NCBI GenBank assembly: GCA_023458315.1
Contig: JAEXAH010000092.1
Span: 1 to 51,241, forward strand
Reading direction: 5' to 3'
Origin: Pseudomonadota bacterium
GTDB taxonomy: Bacteria > Pseudomonadota > Alphaproteobacteria > Rhodospirillales > Magnetospirillaceae
DNA: 51,241 bases
The position numbers and the translations under genes were made by a program. This document shows, one piece after another, positions 16,148 through 25,026 of the stretch. Under the pieces are notes generated by a model. The model searched no databases. It was given only the letters and a program-made list of their open reading frames with translations, and was not told where the DNA came from. The number at the start of each line of letters is the position of its first letter. The stretch's first letter is position 1.

Positions 16148-17581
16148 TTATACCGCCGTACCGCCCACGGTCAGGCCGTCCATGCGCAGGGTCGGCTGGC
16201 CGACGCCCACCGGTACGCCCTGGCCGTCCTTGCCGCAGGTGCCGACACCGGGGTCGATTTCCAGATCGTTGCCGATCATCGAGACGCGGGTCATGGCGTC
16301 GGGGCCGTTGCCGATCAGGGTGGCGCCCTTGACCGCCGGGCCGATCTTGCCGTCCTCGATCAGATAGGCCTCGGTGGCGGCGAACACGAACTTGCCCGAG
16401 GTGATGTCCACCTGGCCGCCGCCGAAATTGACGGCGTAGATGCCCTTTTTCACCGAGGCGATGATTTCGGCCGGGTCGTGGGCGCCCGCTTCCATGAAGG
16501 TGTTGGTCATGCGCGGCAGCGGCGCGTGGGCATAGGATTGGCGGCGGCCGTTGCCGGTGGGCGCGACGCCGGTCAGCCGCGCGTTCAGGCGGTCCTGCAT
16601 GTAGCCGACCAGGATGCCGTCCTCGATCAGCACGGTGCGCGAGGACGGCGTGCCCTCGTCGTCGATGGTGATGGAACCGCGCCGGTCGGGCAGGGTGCCG
16701 TCATCGACCACGGTGACGCCCTTGGCCGCCACGCGCTGGCCGATCATGCCGGAAAAGGCGCTGGTGCCCTTGCGGTTGAAATCGCCTTCCAGGCCGTGGC
16801 CCACCGCCTCGTGCAGCATGACGCCGGGCCAGCCCGAGCCCAGCACCACGGTCATTTCCCCCGCCGGAGCGGGAACGGATTCCAGGTTGACCGAGGCCAG
16901 ACGCAACGCCTCGTCGGCGCAATGGCGCCACTGGTCGGGGGCCATGATGCCGTCATAGGTGAAACGGCCGCCCATGCCATGGCTGCCGCTTTCCATACGG
17001 TCGCCCTGGCCCAGCACCACCGACACATTGATGCGCACCAGCGGGCGGATGTCGGCGGCGTGGCTGCCGTCGCCGCGCAGGATGTAGACCGCCTGCCACG
17101 AGCCCGACAACGAGGCCGAGACCTGCCGCACCCGGCCGTCGCGGCCACGGGCATAAGCGTCGATCTCCTCCAGCAGCTTGACCTTGGTCTCGAACGGCAC
17201 CAGGGCCAGCGGGTTGAGATCGGTGTACAGCGTGGTGTTGGTGCGGCCCGGCCCGTCGGCCAGATGGCCGGTACGGCCCGACTTGACCGCCTGCACGGTG
17301 GCGGCGGCGCGCTTGATGGCCGCTTCGGTCAGTTCCGAGCCATGGGCATAGCCGTGCGCCTCGCCCGCCACCGAGCGCAGGCCGAAGCCCTGGGCGGTGT
17401 CGAAGCTGGCGGATTTGATCTGGCGGTCGTCCAGGACCACGCTTTCCGACTGGCGGTATTCCAGGAACAGCTCGCCGTCATCGGCCCCGGTCAGGCTCTC
17501 CGCCACGATCTTGCGAACGTTATCGCGATCCAGACCGGCGCGGACGAAGAACAGCTCGTGGGCGTGGGAATCGTGCGGCAA
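16148..17581 (-). CDS. tldD: Metalloprotease TldD
   Basis: A 477-residue protein of the TldD/PmbA family, which degrades unfolded peptides in a heterodimer with TldE/PmbA (not in this window) and helps mature microcin-type peptides. The zinc motif HEAVGH gives H257, E258 and H262. The start is assigned to TTG at 17581, where AGGAG lies six bases upstream and the length matches E. coli TldD (481). The only in-frame ATGs upstream, at 17689 and 17662, would add a cysteine- and proline-rich tail unlike the family, and the first would overlap the divergent gene. Confidence 0.93.
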   Translation of the reverse strand: MPHDSHAHELFFVRAGLDRDNVRKIVAESLTGADDGELFLEYRQSESVVLDDRQIKSASFDTAQGFGLRSVAGEAHGYAHGSELTEAAIKRAAATVQAVKSGRTGHLADGPGRTNTTLYTDLNPLALVPFETKVKLLEEIDAYARGRDGRVRQVSASLSGSWQAVYILRGDGSHAADIRPLVRINVSVVLGQGDRMESGSHGMGGRFTYDGIMAPDQWRHCADEALRLASVNLESVPAPAGEMTVVLGSGWPGVMLHEAVGHGLEGDFNRKGTSAFSGMIGQRVAAKGVTVVDDGTLPDRRGSITIDDEGTPSSRTVLIEDGILVGYMQDRLNARLTGVAPTGNGRRQSYAHAPLPRMTNTFMEAGAHDPAEIIASVKKGIYAVNFGGGQVDITSGKFVFAATEAYLIEDGKIGPAVKGATLIGNGPDAMTRVSMIGNDLEIDPGVGTCGKDGQGVPVGVGQPTLRMDGLTVGGTAV

Positions 17582-17687
17582 AAGCGTCTCCTGTCGGAAC
17601 GGGTAGGGCCAGTCGGGCGGTTGGCAGGCCGCAAGGCCCGGTGTACACCAACCACAGCACATACGCTGCCTGAAGGGAATATAGGCC

Positions 17688-18995
17688 ATGGCCGGAGCGA
17701 TGCCAGAGCGGAGTTGGATGTTCCGCGAACATGCCAGCCGCCGGACCCTGGCGGGCGAAGTCCATGCCCGCCCCTATGAACAGCTTGCGGCGCCGGTGCG
17801 GGCCAGCCACATCGCCATCATGCATGACGGCCTGACCGCCGCCCAGGAACGCGCCTTCCTGACCGAATTGCTGGCGCCGCACGGCGCCGAGCCGCCGGGC
17901 GACGGCGCCACCCATCTGTCGCGGGAACTGGGCGGGCTCAAGCTGAAGTGGGAACGGCACTCGGAATTCTCCACCTTCACCTTCCTGCGCTTCGACGCTT
18001 TCGACAGCCCGTTCGCCGGATCGGCGCTGGACCTGGTGCCCGCCGACTGGCTGGAGCGCCTGCCCGGGGCATTGATCGCCGCCCTGCATGTGGCGGTGGA
18101 GCAGGCCGAACGCGGTCCCGACGAACTGGCGGCGCTGTTCGACGGCAACATGCTGATCGGTTCCAAGGTTCTGGGCGGCGCGGGCGAGGCGTGGACCGAT
18201 TTCCGCCTGCACGCCGACGGCTTCGGCCGTGCCCTGGTGCTGGATCACGGCCTGTCGCGCGGCCAGATCGGCCGCCTGATCCAGCGGCTGGTCGAGATCG
18301 AAACCTATCGCATGATGGCGCTGCTGGCCTTTCCGGTGGCCCGCCACGCCTTTTTCGAGGTCAGCCGCATGGATCGCGGTCTGGCCGACATCGTCACCGA
18401 ACTGGCCGATCCCGCCGTGGTGCAGAACGACCGCGAGTTGCTGGACCGCCTGACCGGTTTGGCCGCCGAGGCCGAGCGGCTGGACGCCTCGACCTCGTTC
18501 CGCCTCAGCGCCGCCAGGGCCTATTACGACATCGTCAACCGCCGCATCGCCGAACTGCGCGAGGACCGCGTCCCCGGCGTGCAGACGGTGGGCGAGTTCA
18601 TGGACCGCCGACTGGCCCCGGCCATGCGCACCTGCGAAACCGCCGCCGAGCGCCAGCAATTGCTGGCCCGCCGCGCGGCGCGGGCGGGCGATCTGCTGCG
18701 CACCCGCGTGGACATCGCGCTTGAGGAAAAAAACCGCGACCTGCTGCGCAGCATGAACCGCCGCGCCCATCTGCAACTGCGTCTTCAGGAAACCGTCGAG
18801 GGCCTGTCGGTGGTCGCCATCAGCTATTACCTGCTGGGGCTGGTGCTGTACGGCGCCAAGGGCCTGAAGGGCGCCGGCCTGCATGTGGACCCCGACGTCG
18901 CCGCCCTGGTGGCGCTGCCGGTCATCCTGGGCGCCGTCGCCCTGGCCGTCCGCCGCCTGCGCCGCGCGCTGGGCCATGACGGCGACGAGGAATAG
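17688..18995 (+). CDS. DUF3422 family membrane-anchored protein
   Basis: A 435-residue protein. The N-terminus REHASRRTLAGEVHARPYE and the segment KWERHSEFSTFTF are typical of DUF3422. A long, mainly helical middle is followed by two C-terminal membrane helices (about 370-387 and 402-419) and a basic tail, so most of the protein is probably cytoplasmic and anchored to the membrane. The role of the family is unknown. It is divergent from tldD with about 106 bp between the chosen starts. Confidence 0.85.
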   Translation: MAGAMPERSWMFREHASRRTLAGEVHARPYEQLAAPVRASHIAIMHDGLTAAQERAFLTELLAPHGAEPPGDGATHLSRELGGLKLKWERHSEFSTFTFLRFDAFDSPFAGSALDLVPADWLERLPGALIAALHVAVEQAERGPDELAALFDGNMLIGSKVLGGAGEAWTDFRLHADGFGRALVLDHGLSRGQIGRLIQRLVEIETYRMMALLAFPVARHAFFEVSRMDRGLADIVTELADPAVVQNDRELLDRLTGLAAEAERLDASTSFRLSAARAYYDIVNRRIAELREDRVPGVQTVGEFMDRRLAPAMRTCETAAERQQLLARRAARAGDLLRTRVDIALEEKNRDLLRSMNRRAHLQLRLQETVEGLSVVAISYYLLGLVLYGAKGLKGAGLHVDPDVAALVALPVILGAVALAVRRLRRALGHDGDEE

Positions 18996-19050
18996 CGGGC
19001 GTTGGGAATTGGTGCGCTTGTGGCCGGAAGCTGTCGTGGCGGACACATTC

Positions 19051-19204
19051 AGCGGTAACACGGATGAACTCGAAGGCCGCTACGCGGCTCACGGATGAAC
19101 ACGGATCGTCTGTCTTCGTGTTCACGCGTCACCGGATACGGCGCCAGAAGAGGCACAATCATCCGTGCCCATCCCGCCCATCCGTGTTCATCCGTGTTAC
19201 CGCT
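19051..19204. repeat. Inverted repeat family B with 19-base perfect arms
   Basis: AGCGGTAACACGGATGAAC (19051-19069) is matched by its reverse complement at 19186-19204. The interior holds further copies of the ATCCGTG core (near 19089 and 19170). A degenerate relative of the core occurs near 13205. It fills the gap between the DUF3422 gene and the convergent binding-protein gene. Confidence 0.8.
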
Positions 19205-19249
19205 GGACCGTTCCGCCATCGCAGGCTTCCGGCCGAACGCACAGATGCC

Positions 19250-20014
19250 CTATTTCCAGTCCGGCACGCCATAGCGGTCGAGGATTTCCTTCAGCCGCCC
19301 GGACGCCCGCATCTCGGCCAGCCCCTTGTCCAGGATGTCGGCGTATTCCCGCGATTTGGGATTGGCCGGGGAAAAAGCGACATAGGTCAGGCTGGGGTCC
19401 ACCGAGCCGACGAATTGCATGCGGTCGGTGAAGCCCAATTGCTTCATCTTGTAGGCCAGCACCGGCCCGGCATCGACGGTGGCGGCGACCCGTCCGGCGT
19501 TCAGCTTTTTCAGGTTCATGTCCAGCGCGCCCTCGCCGCCCACCATGTCGATACGGCGGGTGTTGCGGCGGTTGGCCTCGACGTAATCGCCGACCTCGCC
19601 GTCATAGGAATAGCCGCGGATCACCCCCAGCTTGATGGCTTCCAGCGATTCAGGGCCGTCATAGCGCCACGGGCTGCCCTTTTTCACCACGAAGGAATTG
19701 TCGGCCACCGCGATGGTTTCCTCGGGGAAGACGAAGTCGGGGACTTCCTTCTTGGCGGCGCCGATCACCGCCATGACGCTGCCCTTGCGGCATTCTTCCA
19801 GCGCGCGGGCCCAGGCCATGTTGCGATATTCCAGGGTGTGCCCGGCCTTGGCAAAGATTTCCCGCGCCACCTCGACCCCATAGCCGGGCATGTCGGAATC
19901 CTCGGCGCAATTGTACGGGCACCATTCGTCGGCGCGCAGGGTGATGACATCGGCCCGGGCCGGGGCGGCCAGCAGCAGCGCCAGGGCAAAGCCCGCCAGC
20001 ATGGTCTTGCCCAT
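19250..20014 (-). CDS. Periplasmic substrate-binding protein (amino-acid-binding type)
   Basis: A 254-residue bacterial type 3 solute-binding protein. A signal peptide (about residues 1-22, ending APARA) is followed by ADEWCPYNC, the start of the binding fold. No permease or ATPase gene is adjacent. It starts 4 bp after the end of a chemoreceptor gene, so the two are translated from one message. This suggests that it delivers a bound ligand to that receptor rather than, or as well as, to a transporter. The ligand is unknown. The start at MGKTML is chosen because it opens directly on the signal peptide. Confidence 0.85.
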   Translation of the reverse strand: MGKTMLAGFALALLLAAPARADVITLRADEWCPYNCAEDSDMPGYGVEVAREIFAKAGHTLEYRNMAWARALEECRKGSVMAVIGAAKKEVPDFVFPEETIAVADNSFVVKKGSPWRYDGPESLEAIKLGVIRGYSYDGEVGDYVEANRRNTRRIDMVGGEGALDMNLKKLNAGRVAATVDAGPVLAYKMKQLGFTDRMQFVGSVDPSLTYVAFSPANPKSREYADILDKGLAEMRASGRLKEILDRYGVPDWK

Positions 20015-20018
20015 GGCG

Positions 20019-21590
20019 TCAGGCCCGCGCCAGACGGTCGAAGAAACCGTCCACCGCCGCGCGCAATTCGTCGGCCTCGCGCAGCAGGTCGGCGGCGCTG
20101 TCGTACAATTGCCCGGCCAGGCTGCCGGTGGCCTGGGCCTCGCCCGCCACCGCCGAGACATGCCCGGCCACCTCGGAATTGCCCAAGGCGGCATGGCGGG
20201 CGTTGGCGCTGATGTCGCCGGTGGCGGCGCGCTGTTCGTCGGTGGCGCTCATCACGCCCTGCACGGCGCCGCTGATGCGGTCGATGCAGCCCTTCACCGC
20301 CTGGATGGCGGCGATGGCGCTGTCGGTGGTGGCGCGGATGTCCACCACCTGCTGGCTGATTTCCTCGGTGGCCCGCGCCGTCTGGGTGGCCAGGGCCTTG
20401 ACCTCGTTGGCGACCACGGCAAAGCCCTTGCCGGCCTCTCCGGCCCGCGCCGCCTCGATGGTGGCGTTCAGCGCCAGCAGATTGGTCTGGCTGGCGATGT
20501 CGTTGATCAGCCCCACCACCTCGCCGATGCGGGCGGCGGCCTGGGACAGACCGGCGATGGTGGTATCGGCGTTGGCGACCATGGAAACCGCCTCGTCGGT
20601 GACGCGGGTGGTGTCGCCCATGCGCGACGAGATGTCGCGCACCGACTGGTCCAACTGCTCGACCGCGCTGGCCACCGCCTGGACGTTGGCCACCGATTCC
20701 TCGACCACGGCCGAAACCTGGGTGGTCTTGTTCTCGGTGGATTGGGCGCTGCCGCGCAACTGGTCGGACGTGGCGTGCACCGCGTCCACCGTGCGCGCCA
20801 CCGTCTGCATCAGACGGCTGACCACCTGATTGAACTCGGCCGTCAGGCGCTCCTGCTCGGCCAGACGGGCGGCATTGGCCGCCTGGGCGCGCTGCTCTTC
20901 CTCGGCGTGCTGACGGTTGGCCAGCATGTGGTCGCGGAACACCGTCAGGGCGCGGGCGATGTCGCCGATCTCGTCGTCGCGCCCGGCATCGGCGATGCGG
21001 ACATCGGTGTCGCCGTCGGCCAGATGGCGGATATCCTGGGTGATGGCGGCCAGCGGCCGCGAGATGCGGCGGAAGGCCAGCATCACCGCCCCCGTCACCG
21101 CCGCCAGCAGCAGCACCAGCGACAGCGTGCCCTCGACCAGTTGGGTGCGGATCACCGCGTCCAGCGACCGGCGCGAGAACGTCACCGACAGGGTGCCCAC
21201 CTCGACCGGAGTGTCGTTGTCCTGATAGATCACCTTGTGGCTGACGGCGATGGGATTGCGTTCGTCGGCCGCGACCTCGCCGACGCTGGCCACCGGCTTG
21301 CCGTCGGAATCGGTCACGGTGGCGGCCAGGAAGGATTCGTCGCCGCGAAAGGCGTCGATCACCGCCGCGACCTGGGTGTCGTTGAAATCGTACAGCGGAC
21401 GGCTGAGGGCCATGCCCTGGATGGCGGCCAGGGTATCCACCCGGCGGATCAGTTCGGCCTCGGCGCGGCCATGCGCCTTCCAGATGCCGATGCCGGTGCC
21501 CAGGGTCACGATGGCGGCGATGGTCGCCAGAATGACCGCCAGAACACGCACGGAAAGACTGGTGCGGCGCGCACCCGCAAGCTGACCCAT
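20019..21590 (-). CDS. Methyl-accepting chemotaxis protein with periplasmic sensor domain
   Basis: A 523-residue transmembrane chemoreceptor. Membrane helix 1 is at about 12-34, a periplasmic domain of about 120 residues follows, helix 2 is at about 156-176, then a HAMP domain and a long methyl-accepting coiled coil with the tip DIASQTNLLALNATIEAARAG. The ATG at 21590 is preceded by GGGGAT; a GTG 33 bp upstream is the alternative. It is in one operon with the binding protein immediately downstream, which probably presents its ligand to the periplasmic domain. Confidence 0.92.
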   Translation of the reverse strand: MGQLAGARRTSLSVRVLAVILATIAAIVTLGTGIGIWKAHGRAEAELIRRVDTLAAIQGMALSRPLYDFNDTQVAAVIDAFRGDESFLAATVTDSDGKPVASVGEVAADERNPIAVSHKVIYQDNDTPVEVGTLSVTFSRRSLDAVIRTQLVEGTLSLVLLLAAVTGAVMLAFRRISRPLAAITQDIRHLADGDTDVRIADAGRDDEIGDIARALTVFRDHMLANRQHAEEEQRAQAANAARLAEQERLTAEFNQVVSRLMQTVARTVDAVHATSDQLRGSAQSTENKTTQVSAVVEESVANVQAVASAVEQLDQSVRDISSRMGDTTRVTDEAVSMVANADTTIAGLSQAAARIGEVVGLINDIASQTNLLALNATIEAARAGEAGKGFAVVANEVKALATQTARATEEISQQVVDIRATTDSAIAAIQAVKGCIDRISGAVQGVMSATDEQRAATGDISANARHAALGNSEVAGHVSAVAGEAQATGSLAGQLYDSAADLLREADELRAAVDGFFDRLARA

Positions 21591-21727
21591 ATCCCCATCC
21601 CCAAGCAACCCGTTCTCAATCACGAAGAGATAGACGGAATTGTTGCAAGGTCAATCGCCGTAATGTGACAAGGAATATACCATAAGTATTATTCATACAG
21701 GCAAATACCGACCCGGCAGGGGTGGAC

Positions 21728-21751
21728 GCGCACCCGGGAAAACGGGTGCGC
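21728..21751 (-). terminator. Hairpin behind the mesaconyl-CoA hydratase gene
   Basis: GCGCACCCG (21728-21736) pairs with CGGGTGCGC (21743-21751), with a six-base loop. It lies 14 bp after the stop codon at 21765. No T tract follows, so termination is likely but unproven. Confidence 0.5.
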
Positions 21752-21764
21752 GCCATGATATTCT

Positions 21765-22820
21765 TTACCGACGGGGGATCAGCACGGTGTAATCGAAATC
21801 CAGCACCACGGCGGATTCGTATTCCTTGCCGTCTTCCTTCTTGAACGGGAAGCCCCAACCGGACAGGTTCTTCAGCGCCACCAGACGCAGGCGCAGGGCG
21901 CCGATGTCGCTGCGGCCCGGCAGCTCGATCTTTTCCAGCACTTCCGACCACGCATAGATGGTGTCGCCCGCGAAGGTCGGGTTGACGTGGCGGCCGCCGT
22001 TGATGGCCGCCACCTTGAAGGCGTTGCCCAGGCCGTTGAACGACAGGGCGCGGGCCAGGCTGATGATGTGGCCGCCATAGATCAGGCGGCGGCCGAAACG
22101 GCCCTGGCCCTCGGTGTGCTGGTTGAAATGCACCTTGGCGGTGTTCTGCCACAGGCGGGTGGCCATCATGTGCTCGGCTTCCTCGATGGTCATGCCGTCC
22201 ACATGGTCGATCTTCTCGCCGACCGCGTAATCGTCCCACAGGTGGGGCGACCCGGCGAGAACGGTATCGTACTCACCGCGGACCAACCCGGCGGGGATCA
22301 CCAGATCGGCGGCGGCGACCGACCCGGGCAATTCCGGCACCTTTTCCTCGGCGATGACGGCGTTCTCGTCCCGCTTCTTGACCATCACCCAGCGGATGTA
22401 ATCCACCACCATCTCGCCGCGCTGGTTGCTGCCCACCGAGCGGACATAGACCACGCCGGTCTTCTTGTTGGAATTTTCCTTGAGGCCGATCACCGTCGAG
22501 ATTGTGGTGACGGTGTCGCCCGCGTACAGCGGCACGCCGAAGCGGCCGCCGGCATAGCCCAGATTGGCGACGGCGTTCAGCGACACGTCGGGCACGGTCT
22601 TGCCGAACACCACGTGAAAGGCGGCCAGATCGTCCAGCGGCGCCTCGGGCAACCCCATGGAGCGGGCGAATTCGGCCGAGGAATTGAAGGCGAAGCGCGA
22701 GCCGTACAGCGCGGTGTACAGCGCCACATCGCCCGCCGTCACCGTGCGCGGGGTGGCGTGACGGATTTCCTGGCCCAGGCGGAAATCCTCGAAGAAATTG
22801 CCGGAATTGGTCTTGGTCAT
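21765..22820 (-). CDS. mch: Mesaconyl-CoA hydratase (MaoC family)
   Basis: A 351-residue double-hotdog MaoC-type enzyme. The N-terminus NSGNFFEDFRLGQ and the segments FHVVFGKTVPDVSLNAVANLG and ATRLWQNTAKVHFN match mesaconyl-CoA hydratase of the ethylmalonyl-CoA pathway, which hydrates mesaconyl-CoA to beta-methylmalyl-CoA for acetate assimilation. The ATG at 22820 is preceded by AGGGGG; the frame stays open upstream only because it runs into an intergenic palindrome. The nearby malyl-CoA-type gene supports the pathway assignment. Confidence 0.88.
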   Translation of the reverse strand: MTKTNSGNFFEDFRLGQEIRHATPRTVTAGDVALYTALYGSRFAFNSSAEFARSMGLPEAPLDDLAAFHVVFGKTVPDVSLNAVANLGYAGGRFGVPLYAGDTVTTISTVIGLKENSNKKTGVVYVRSVGSNQRGEMVVDYIRWVMVKKRDENAVIAEEKVPELPGSVAAADLVIPAGLVRGEYDTVLAGSPHLWDDYAVGEKIDHVDGMTIEEAEHMMATRLWQNTAKVHFNQHTEGQGRFGRRLIYGGHIISLARALSFNGLGNAFKVAAINGGRHVNPTFAGDTIYAWSEVLEKIELPGRSDIGALRLRLVALKNLSGWGFPFKKEDGKEYESAVVLDFDYTVLIPRR

Positions 22821-22874
22821 GACAAGCCCCCTAAGAGAAGGGTTCACCACGGAACTGCGGGAAGCTGATTTCCC

Positions 22875-22982
22875 CGTCATGGCCGGGCTTGACCCGGCCA
22901 TCCACGTTTATCCGCCCCTCACTTCGAAAGGGAGTGCCAAGCGGTACCGCGTGGATGCCCGGATCAAGTCCGGGCATGACGG
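22875..22982. repeat. GTCATGGCCGGG palindromic repeat (family C), copy 1
   Basis: The left part (22875-22906) holds CGTCATGGCCGGGC and its near-mirror, and the right part (22950-22982) holds the same in inverse order. The gap between mch and the next gene (22821-23123) consists of this element plus repeat family A and has no gene. This type of palindrome is common between genes in alphaproteobacteria. A second copy is at 26763-26842. Confidence 0.85.
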
Positions 22983-23035
22983 AAATAGTGAGGAACGATC
23001 CTCCCTCACGAATCCGTGCTGAACCAAGAAAAGAA

Positions 23036-23112
23036 CCACAGAGGCACAGAGACACAGAGAGGGCATTCAGGTCCCACCGGCACAGCCTCTCTGTGCCTCT
23101 GTGTCTCTGTGG
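23036..23112. repeat. Long palindromic repeat, family A, copy 2
   Basis: Inverted 26-base arms (23036-23061 and 23087-23112) of CACAGAG units differ from perfect complementarity at two positions, because two GRCACAG blocks are swapped relative to copy 1. It sits just after the stop codon of the malyl-CoA thioesterase gene (23124), a place where a terminator would be expected. Confidence 0.85.
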
Positions 23113-23123
23113 TGAGTTTTCCC

Positions 23124-24011
23124 TTACTTGCCCAGATCGGCCGACAATTCGGCGATCTGGTCGGCCAGACGCACGATGCGCTTGGCGTTCTCGACGTGCA
23201 GGTTTTCCACCAGCTTGCCGTCGACCACCACCACGCCCTTGCCCTCGGCGGCGGCCTCGGCATGGGCGGCGATGATCTTCTGCGACCAGGCGATTTCCTT
23301 TTCCGACGGCGCGAAGACGCGGTTGGCGGTGTCGATGGTCTTGGGATGGATCAGGGTCTTGCCGTCGAAGCCCAGTTCCAGCCCCTGCACGCACGATGCC
23401 TCGAACCCGGCATCGTCGTTCAGGTCCAGATAGACGCCGTCCAGCACCGCCAGGCCATAGGCGCGGGCCGCCAGCAGGCACAGCCCCAGCGAGGTGATCA
23501 TGGGCAGGCGCAGCGCGGTGTGGGCGCAATGCAGATCCTTGGCCAGATCCGAGGTGCCCATGACGAAGCCGCCCATACGCGGGGTCGAGGCGGCGATCTC
23601 TTCCGCCTTGAGGATGCCGCGCGGCGTCTCCATCATGCACCAGATGGCCATGTCGTCCGGCGCCCCGGCGGCGACCATGATGGCCTCGACCTGGCGCACC
23701 GCGTCGGCGCTTTCCACCTTGGGAATCAGGATGGCATGCGCCCCCGAGGTGGCGGCGGCGGCCACGTCGGCATGGAACCACGGGGTATTGAGGCCGTTCA
23801 CGCGCACCAGCAGCTCGCGGCCGCCATAGCCGCCCGCCTTGACCGCGTCCACCACCTGGGCGCGGGCCACGTCCTTGGCATCGGGGGACACGGCATCCTC
23901 GAGGTCGAGGATCAGGCCGTCGGCGGCCAGCGTCCGGGCCTTTTCCAGGGCGCGGGCGTTGGAGCCGGGCATGTACAGCACGCTGCGGCGGGGACGGGTG
24001 ACAGTGGCCAT
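23124..24011 (-). CDS. mcl2: CitE-family (3S)-malyl-CoA thioesterase-like protein
   Basis: A 295-residue TIM-barrel protein of the HpcH/HpaI/CitE superfamily. RRSVLYMPGSNARALEKA, LDLEDAVSPD and ALGL..FDGKTLIHPKTI-like segments follow closely the Rhodobacter sphaeroides Mcl2, a thioesterase that frees malate from (3S)-malyl-CoA, more than the lyase Mcl1. A citrate- or malyl-CoA lyase activity cannot be excluded by eye. GGAGG lies nine bases before the ATG. It is upstream of mch on the same strand, so the two ethylmalonyl-CoA pathway genes may be co-expressed, although repeats separate them. Confidence 0.78.
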   Translation of the reverse strand: MATVTRPRRSVLYMPGSNARALEKARTLAADGLILDLEDAVSPDAKDVARAQVVDAVKAGGYGGRELLVRVNGLNTPWFHADVAAAATSGAHAILIPKVESADAVRQVEAIMVAAGAPDDMAIWCMMETPRGILKAEEIAASTPRMGGFVMGTSDLAKDLHCAHTALRLPMITSLGLCLLAARAYGLAVLDGVYLDLNDDAGFEASCVQGLELGFDGKTLIHPKTIDTANRVFAPSEKEIAWSQKIIAAHAEAAAEGKGVVVVDGKLVENLHVENAKRIVRLADQIAELSADLGK

Positions 24012-24110
24012 GAGTCGGAACCTCCGATTGGAAATTGACCGGAAGCTAGCAATTTGGGACGCTGGTGGCAAGGTTGCAGCGCAACATTCCTTCGCGGAGC
24101 GACCGCAAAA

Positions 24111-24953
24111 ATGAAGATTCTTTCGCTTCAATCGGCCGTCGCCTATGGTCACGTCGGCAATTCCGCCGCCGTCTTTCCCTTGCAGCGCCTGGGATTCGAG
24201 GTCTGGCCGGTGGACACCGTGCAGTTTTCCAACAATCCCGGCTATGGCCAATGGGGCGGCGCGGTGATGGACCCCGCCCATGTGCGGGCGGTGGTGGACG
24301 GGCTGGCACGGGTGGGCGTGCTGGCGCAATGCGACGCGGTGCTGTCGGGCTATCTGGGCGATGCCGGGGCGGGCGAGGCGGTGCTGGAGGCGGCGCGGCG
24401 GGTGCGGCGCCAGAAGCCTGGGGCGCTGGTGCTGTGCGACCCGGTGATGGGCGACGAGGACGGGCTGTACGTGCGCGACGGCATCCCGCAATTCCTGTCC
24501 ACCCATGCCGTGCCCATGGCCGACGTGGTGACGCCCAACCGCTTCGAGCTGGAATTGCTGAGCGGCCAGCCGGTGGCCAACGTCCCCGACGCGGTGGCCG
24601 CCGCCCACCGTCTGCTGGCGCGCGGACCGCGCCTGGTGGTGGCGACCTCGATCCGCGACGGCGCCTCGGTGGTCAGCGTGGCGGTGAACGCCGAGGGCGC
24701 CTGGGCGGTGCGCACGCCGTTCCTGAACTTCACCCCGGCCATCAGCGGCACCGGCGACGTGCTGGCGGCGCTGCTGCTGGCCCACCTGCTGCGCGGCGAG
24801 GCGGCGCCCGAGGCGCTGTCGCTGGCGGTGTCCAGCCTGTACGGCGTGCTGGAGAAAACCCGCAGCCTGGGACGGCGGGAACTGGCGCTGATCCAGGCCC
24901 AGGACGAAATCGCCCTGCCATCGCGCCTGTTCGCGCCGTTGCCGGTGACCTAA
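24111..24953 (+). CDS. pdxY: Pyridoxal kinase PdxY
   Basis: A 280-residue ribokinase-fold enzyme that phosphorylates pyridoxal in the salvage of vitamin B6. The N-terminus ILSLQSAVAYGHVGNSAA and the motif SGTGDVLAA, which contains the catalytic aspartate, are typical. Length agrees with PdxY (287 in E. coli). The ATG at 24111 is chosen because the conserved start begins there; an open frame continues 57 bp upstream. It diverges from the malyl-CoA thioesterase gene. Confidence 0.93.
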   Translation: MKILSLQSAVAYGHVGNSAAVFPLQRLGFEVWPVDTVQFSNNPGYGQWGGAVMDPAHVRAVVDGLARVGVLAQCDAVLSGYLGDAGAGEAVLEAARRVRRQKPGALVLCDPVMGDEDGLYVRDGIPQFLSTHAVPMADVVTPNRFELELLSGQPVANVPDAVAAAHRLLARGPRLVVATSIRDGASVVSVAVNAEGAWAVRTPFLNFTPAISGTGDVLAALLLAHLLRGEAAPEALSLAVSSLYGVLEKTRSLGRRELALIQAQDEIALPSRLFAPLPVT

Positions 24954-25026
24954 CCCTTTCCCTTGTTCCCTGGGCGGCTTTCTGCTTTGCTGCCGCCGCG
25001 CCAAAACACCAACCAGGGTCGCCCGG

